A program made the position numbers and the translations under genes. DNA of 64,000 nt from Cercis canadensis. Its lineage: Eukaryota; Streptophyta; Magnoliopsida; Fabales; Fabaceae. The notes beneath the pieces are model-generated. The model was not told the DNA's origin. It saw only the letters and a list, made by a program, of their open reading frames with translations, and did no database searches. The DNA is taken from positions 124,001-188,000 of the forward strand of contig QAOA01004577.1 in assembly GCA_003255065.1 (NCBI GenBank), in the 5' to 3' direction. Positions 58,901-64,000 of this stretch are shown piece after piece; position 1 is the first letter of the stretch, and each line of letters begins with the position of its first letter.

Positions 58901-61797
58901 CCCAATTATTATTCGTGTAAGATGTTACAGTGATTTAATTAGGGCGGTTATGCGTTGCTTTCTGGACTTTAATCCAACGGAAATATAAAACTCTTTGTAG
59001 ATAGTCCCCAGTTTGTTGGGTATTGAATATTAATCATCATTATTCATTTTAGTTATAGCCATGGCGTGGAAAGTGTGATTGCATTATTTCTGGTTTGGTC
59101 GATTATGTTTCTCTTTTGTTAAACACTTATCTGATTTTATTTTATTTTACGAAATAACAATTAAAGCGCACCATTTTGCACAAATTTCATTGAGAAATAA
59201 ATAATTTTTAATATCAGCTATGTTGAATTATTTCAATCAACATCCAGATTTTAAAAATTGCAAATAATTAGCCCATATCATTTGTATAAATTTGAAAGAG
59301 ATTGAGTTAAGCACATAATATAAATCAACGATCCTCCGAAATCTTCATGTCGGTCATGTTCTTGTGCACAAATTCATCATTATTCAACTAAACTATGGAG
59401 AAAGGAGTATAAGTTGTGATAGAAGTTCCAAAATTGTGGTGTTTAAACTTAGGTATCCTTTACTCTTAATTAGCTAGCTAATCCACTGTGCAATGACACG
59501 TCGGTGGAATGTTGTGTAATTGAAAAGGAATGTTTGTGTTTTAAGTGCAAGATGAGGAGGAGCAAGAGCAAACTGACAAATGTGTCTCTGCACTGTGCTT
59601 GTCATGCAAGGAATATACTAATTATGTGGTTTATGTTGATTAGTGGGAGAGACACAAATGCATGCATGTCCCCTTCCTATTCCTATACTCCTTTATCTGC
59701 ATGTGGATTTCCATAACTTTCGCTTCTTGGCACCTTTGCTGCCACTGCCCTTATTCTAACGTGGTTCACCTCTACTCACCAAATAAGAGAACAAGTTCAA
59801 ATTAATTTTTTTTCTGTTTAATTAACTCACTTGTGTGATTTAGAATTTTCAAGGTAAAAAACACGAGAAAACAAAATAGAACGCATGATAAGAAAATCAA
59901 TTTCAAAAAGATGAAGATACTAGTTTTTACTTTCGAGCTCTGCTCAGTAAGGTAAACAGAAAAAGAAGTTACTGCATTAATTTAGTGACAGAAATGCTTA
60001 AATTTACTGACCTCTCAGTTACCGAATCTTATAGTATTTGTACCCAGTTGGATTCTTTTACAGATCCATGTAAATTTCCCAATGAATTAGTTATCGGCTA
60101 TTAGGCATCGTGAATGATGCATGGCATTGAATGAAACATGAATGGTTGGCCATGGTAGCAGTATTCATTCACCTTGCTTAATAATGGTATGCAAGTTCCA
60201 AAGCACCCCAATAATAGTGTCTATGGCCAAAAGTCTTGGCCCGCGTGATCATGTCCCTTGTCACATTGAAGTCGGTACTTGTGAAGTTCTCAAGTTATCA
60301 CAGCTTCACGTGTAATTGTGTATACTCTCACTATTTCCATTTCATCATGTGACAATTAGAATATGATCATCCGAAAGAAATTTTGAGTTATATTTAATTT
60401 GATGAGCTTAATCTACCAAAAAACAGTAAATTTCAAAATACAATAACATTACACATAAGAAAAAAATAAACGATAGACCATCGAACTTAATGTAAGATTT
60501 TCCACGACAAAGCACTTTGATAGTCAAAAAAATAATAATTTAGCAGTTATGAGTCATAACCTTGTTTTAAATATTATATATGGAATAAATAGAAACATAA
60601 AATAAAATTGTTTAAACTTATATTCTATCATCTAAAATAAGAACAATAACATCAAATTTACATTTTAAATCTTATCAAAACTCGGATTAAATAATGAATA
60701 ATGCGTAGAGATAACTTAGTAGTCCCCGATTTCATTGTTCATATATACTTGATACACATTTGCGTGTGAAACAAGAGTTGTCGAATGAGTATTAAAAATT
60801 AATTGTGGAAACCTGCAAATATAAATTTAATCAACTTGTTTTCTTGCTGGTAAACTTGAAGATTTGGTCTGTCTTTGAAGGTCACAGCCGTTTGACAGCC
60901 AGAGGCGGCGAGTGTGTGTATTGTCTTAATGGCTAGCGACATACAGTACAACTCCATTTAATATCTTGGTTTCTTCTTCCTCTTTCGGTTTCAACTTTCT
61001 ACATGAACATGAGCATATCATAAAATATAATAAACCCACAAACACCAAATCCAAATCCCACTTGAACTCTCCGTACAATACAACCCCTCCCTGTCTAACA
61101 GTAAAACAGCAAAGTAGCACCAGCAACCAAACTTCTCACTGCTCACTCTGTTTTAAAACATTGATTTATAGTTTGGTAAATGCTTTTCTTTTATTTTTTC
61201 CGATAAAGAATAAATGCTTTTCAAGCATGCCATGCCACTGCTAGCTCTAGCTCTATATGGCCAACCTACAACTAAACTAAAACAAGTAGCACAAGTACTC
61301 CATCTGTGTTATTTTCCAATTAACTATGCACTCACATATTTCCCCGCCTCTCTCCTTTTTCTGTTTGGTTGCCTAGAAAATCCAATTTCCTGAACAAGAT
61401 GGATCGAATCATGAACCATGTTTTGTTTGTCGTTTTTGTTTGACCCTTGTTGTTTTTGTGTCTTCCACGAATCCTCGGCTCTATTTAGGTAAGCACTTTA
61501 GCTCATCAACTAAATTAAGGATTGAGGTTGAGGGTACGGAATCAAATGTAATTCATATTTTAAGCTTAGTGGCCACGTTTATGTATTTATTTTATTAGAT
61601 ATAGTTACCTTGACAAGATATTTGAACTCAATATTATAATAACCAGAACTTTGTAAGAGACCCATCATTGCATTGGGCATAAAAATAAATAGAAGACTTC
61701 CTCTATCACCTGCTAAGCAAAATCGAGATCTAATTAAATTCCTTGTAAAAGCTAATGCAAATTAATATAATCGAACTCATTGTATCTCTCAGTACGG

Positions 61798-62212
61798 AAA
61801 ATTATTAATTTAACCAATACTATTGACTACTTGTCTAAATATCTCTTCTTTTGTTACTAGTTATATAATTTATTCAGTAATAATAATAGATTATTACCTT
61901 CCCAATAGGTTAAACTGCACGTGAAAAAAGCATTGCTCTACTGATGAGGCAAAAAGTACAAGGAAGTAGTAACTACAAATATTTTGAGAACCATTCCGGA
62001 TTTATTATCGNAAATTATTAATTTAACTAATACTATTGACTACTTGTCTAAATATCTCTTCTTTTGTTACTAGTTATATAATTTATTCAGTAATAATAAT
62101 AGATTATGAGGTTAAACTGCACGTGAAAAAAGCATTGCTCTACTGATGAGGCAAAAAGTACAAGGAAGTAGTAACTACAAATATTTTGAGAACCATTCCG
62201 GATTTATTATCG
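61798..62212. repeat. About 200-bp direct duplicate split by a single N (62011), probable assembly artefact
   Basis: Copies 61798-62010 and 62012-62212 are nearly identical, but the second lacks about 12 bp in the 'attaccttcccaatagg' region. The pattern fits two haplotypes differing by a small indel placed end to end. Confidence 0.85.
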
Positions 62213-63945
62213 TACGAATGTTACTTTTAAATTGGTATGCTGTCTTTTTTTTTTTTAACCTAATAAATCGATATGCTAGATTGCTATGTCACTAGACGTT
62301 GTAAGTGGGATCCATGTGCCCTGACCCTGATGGACTGTTCAAAATTTTGCTAGCCACCGTTTATTTGTTTTCAGTAAATGCAAACTAAACACATTGCAAT
62401 ATATTTTCTTAAATCAGATTTCATTATTTAGAAATTGATTAAAAACTATACACTCAACCTTTTATGTCATATATTTTTGTATATAATTTGAAAAAGGAAA
62501 AAAAGAATAAAAGATTATTTTAATGCTACAGTGAATATCATTTTTTAAAATTATAAAAAGATTAAAATAATATTTTTATTATCATTTAAATTCTTATTTT
62601 TTTTTATCGATTTTTTAAATTTCCAAAACTGAAATAATACAATAACTTTTTAGGGACTGGCTTAATTTTAAGTGCTTTTTACTCAAAAAGATAATTATCC
62701 TCCCCCTACCCCAGCCAGGAGAAATTCTTATTACTGTGGGCAAGCAAACAGAACGTTGAAGCCTACGTGGCTGGAAGATTTGCAAATAAAAGGGCGTGGA
62801 AGACACGTTTGAAATCCATGAAGTGGCAGATGAACATTGGTGAAGGGCCCACCAGTCTGACGTAGGGTAGGGGACCCAATGCTTGGTGTCTGAGCAATCC
62901 GGCAATAGAAGTTGCTGAAAAGAGAAGCAGGTCAAAAAGAGAAGCAAGCAAGCAAGCTAACTGTTACTGCTAGTTACAGGGGCTCGACCCTAGGTCCACC
63001 CGGGTGGGCTCGACTCGACGCGACGCGACGCGACTCTCTCTCTTTCTCTCCCTCTCTCTACTGACTTTGACCTCTCTGCAGTTCAAACCCCTTACACGAT
63101 TCCCAAAAAAACTCGTATCTTTCTTTCCAAATGACATAATTGACCTCTCATTCCCAGGAGAATAACAGTTTAAGATGTCATCAAACATATGACCGCCACG
63201 TGAAGATTACGGAGAGTATAGTTGAGCAATCAAACCAAGTCCCCAGTTGCAGCTGATTAATACCCCAAAAAAAAGGGTCTAGGTTTGGGAGTCAAATTTT
63301 ACGAAATAAAAAAGGATGGGTACAAACAGTAAAAAGCCGGAGAAAGTAAACAGAATGAGGAAAAACAAGAAACGCCAGCGCATCTTTTTCGTGCTTTCTC
63401 TGCTTTTGATGCCCTTTAAAATTAAAACTCTATGCTGCTGCTCATCGCCCCTACCTCGCTTTCACTGCAAAAAGCATAGCAAAGCAACCCTCCCCTGCAT
63501 TTTTAATGTTCTCCATCACACCCTAATTATATACAACAGATAGATAGATAGATTCAATTGCGTTTGGAAGAGTGACGTGAATACAGAGGAGAGATGGATC
63601 CCAAGGGCATTGGCCCTTGATTAACAACATTGTCTTCCAAATTTCTCAAACAAAACAACAAAAAAGGAATTACTCTACGTGAAAAATTTCTCTCAAGCTA
63701 TTCATCCTTTCTATAGAACTGTACACTTTCTTTATTCCCCAACTATCCACGCATTTTTAATCTTATCTCTGGGAAACATCTCGCTTTGTTCCCTATACCT
63801 ATCTTTGACAATTGACATCATCATATTCTATTTTGTAACCGCAAAAAATTTCACAGCCACCCTTCCCCTTTGAAAAAAAAACCGAGATACAAATTTCCCT
63901 CCACCATGCATGTACAATATATCCCTGCCAATACCACGGCTGTCA

Positions 63946-63956
63946 TCTATAAAAAT
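63946..63956 (+). promoter_or_regulatory. Possible TATA box of a gene beyond the right edge
   Basis: tctataaaaat is followed by GC-richer leader-like sequence to the window end. No start codon with a following long frame is inside the window, so this is only a suggestion that a plus-strand gene begins to the right. Confidence 0.35.
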
Positions 63957-64000
63957 CAGCCATAAGCCAACCCCAATTCTGGAGAGCTTCATCGTTTCAG

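Larger units (their letters stand above)
52200..63900. other. Long AT-rich spacer without a supported gene
   Basis: I saw no conserved protein in any frame. The open frames here are short and lack recognisable domains or partner exons. It contains artefactual duplicates around Ns at 52906 and 62011, a (TA)n run near 54520, a (CT)n run near 54930-54948, a short triplicated unit agagacta near 53618-53640, and a gcgac-type simple repeat near 63012-63032. Distal regulatory elements for neighbouring genes cannot be excluded. Confidence 0.55.

Overview
This is nuclear DNA from a core eudicot plant. The genes carry many GT-AG introns, the spacers are AT-rich, MITE-like and LTR elements are present, and the recognisable proteins are plant-specific: an NADH nitrate reductase, a chloroplast ribosomal protein S13, a MEKK1-type MAPKKK, a DUF1644 zinc-binding protein and a MEI2-type RRM protein. 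I could not identify the species from the sequence alone. Twelve single Ns are present. Five of them separate near-identical adjacent copies, which looks like unmerged contig or haplotype ends rather than biology.

Layout. 1-4.9 kb: a vasculin (GPBP1)-like gene on the minus strand, with its 3' end outside the window. 4.9-10.1 kb: AT-rich spacer with a MITE-like element and a complete Pack-MULE (8347-9560) carrying pieces of host genes. 10.1-16.8 kb: a MEKK1-type MAP kinase kinase kinase in eight coding exons, with upstream ORFs. 17.4-18.8 kb: a solo LTR-like element with a perfect target-site duplication. 19.6-24.3 kb: a DUF1644 gene with a long 5'-UTR intron that hosts a MITE. 25.9-26.7 kb: a small basic protein gene on the minus strand, modelled here as three exons. 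26.7-32.4 kb: spacer. 32.5-36.7 kb: nitrate reductase in four exons, with one GC-AG intron. 36.8-43.6 kb: spacer rich in inverted-repeat elements. 43.6-44.2 kb: an intronless calmodulin-like gene. 45.6-46.7 kb: plastid ribosomal protein S13 in three exons. 46.8-50 kb: spacer with decayed repeats and a 108-bp MITE. 50.5-52.1 kb: a MEI2 C-terminal-RRM-only gene on the minus strand. 52.2-64 kb: a long AT-rich spacer with no supported gene, ending in a possible promoter for a gene to the right.

The genes do not form an operon or an obvious cluster; each has its own promoter region and a different role: stress MAPK signalling, nitrate assimilation, calcium sensing, plastid translation and RNA binding. 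The most unusual content is in the transposable elements. The Pack-MULE appears to have captured part of an FtsH-type chloroplast protease gene and, in opposite orientation, a stretch resembling a SCARECROW-type GRAS gene. A second long-inverted-repeat element encloses what looks like an intact captured exon with its splice sites. I found no convincing undescribed cellular system such as a defence cluster or biosynthetic cluster.
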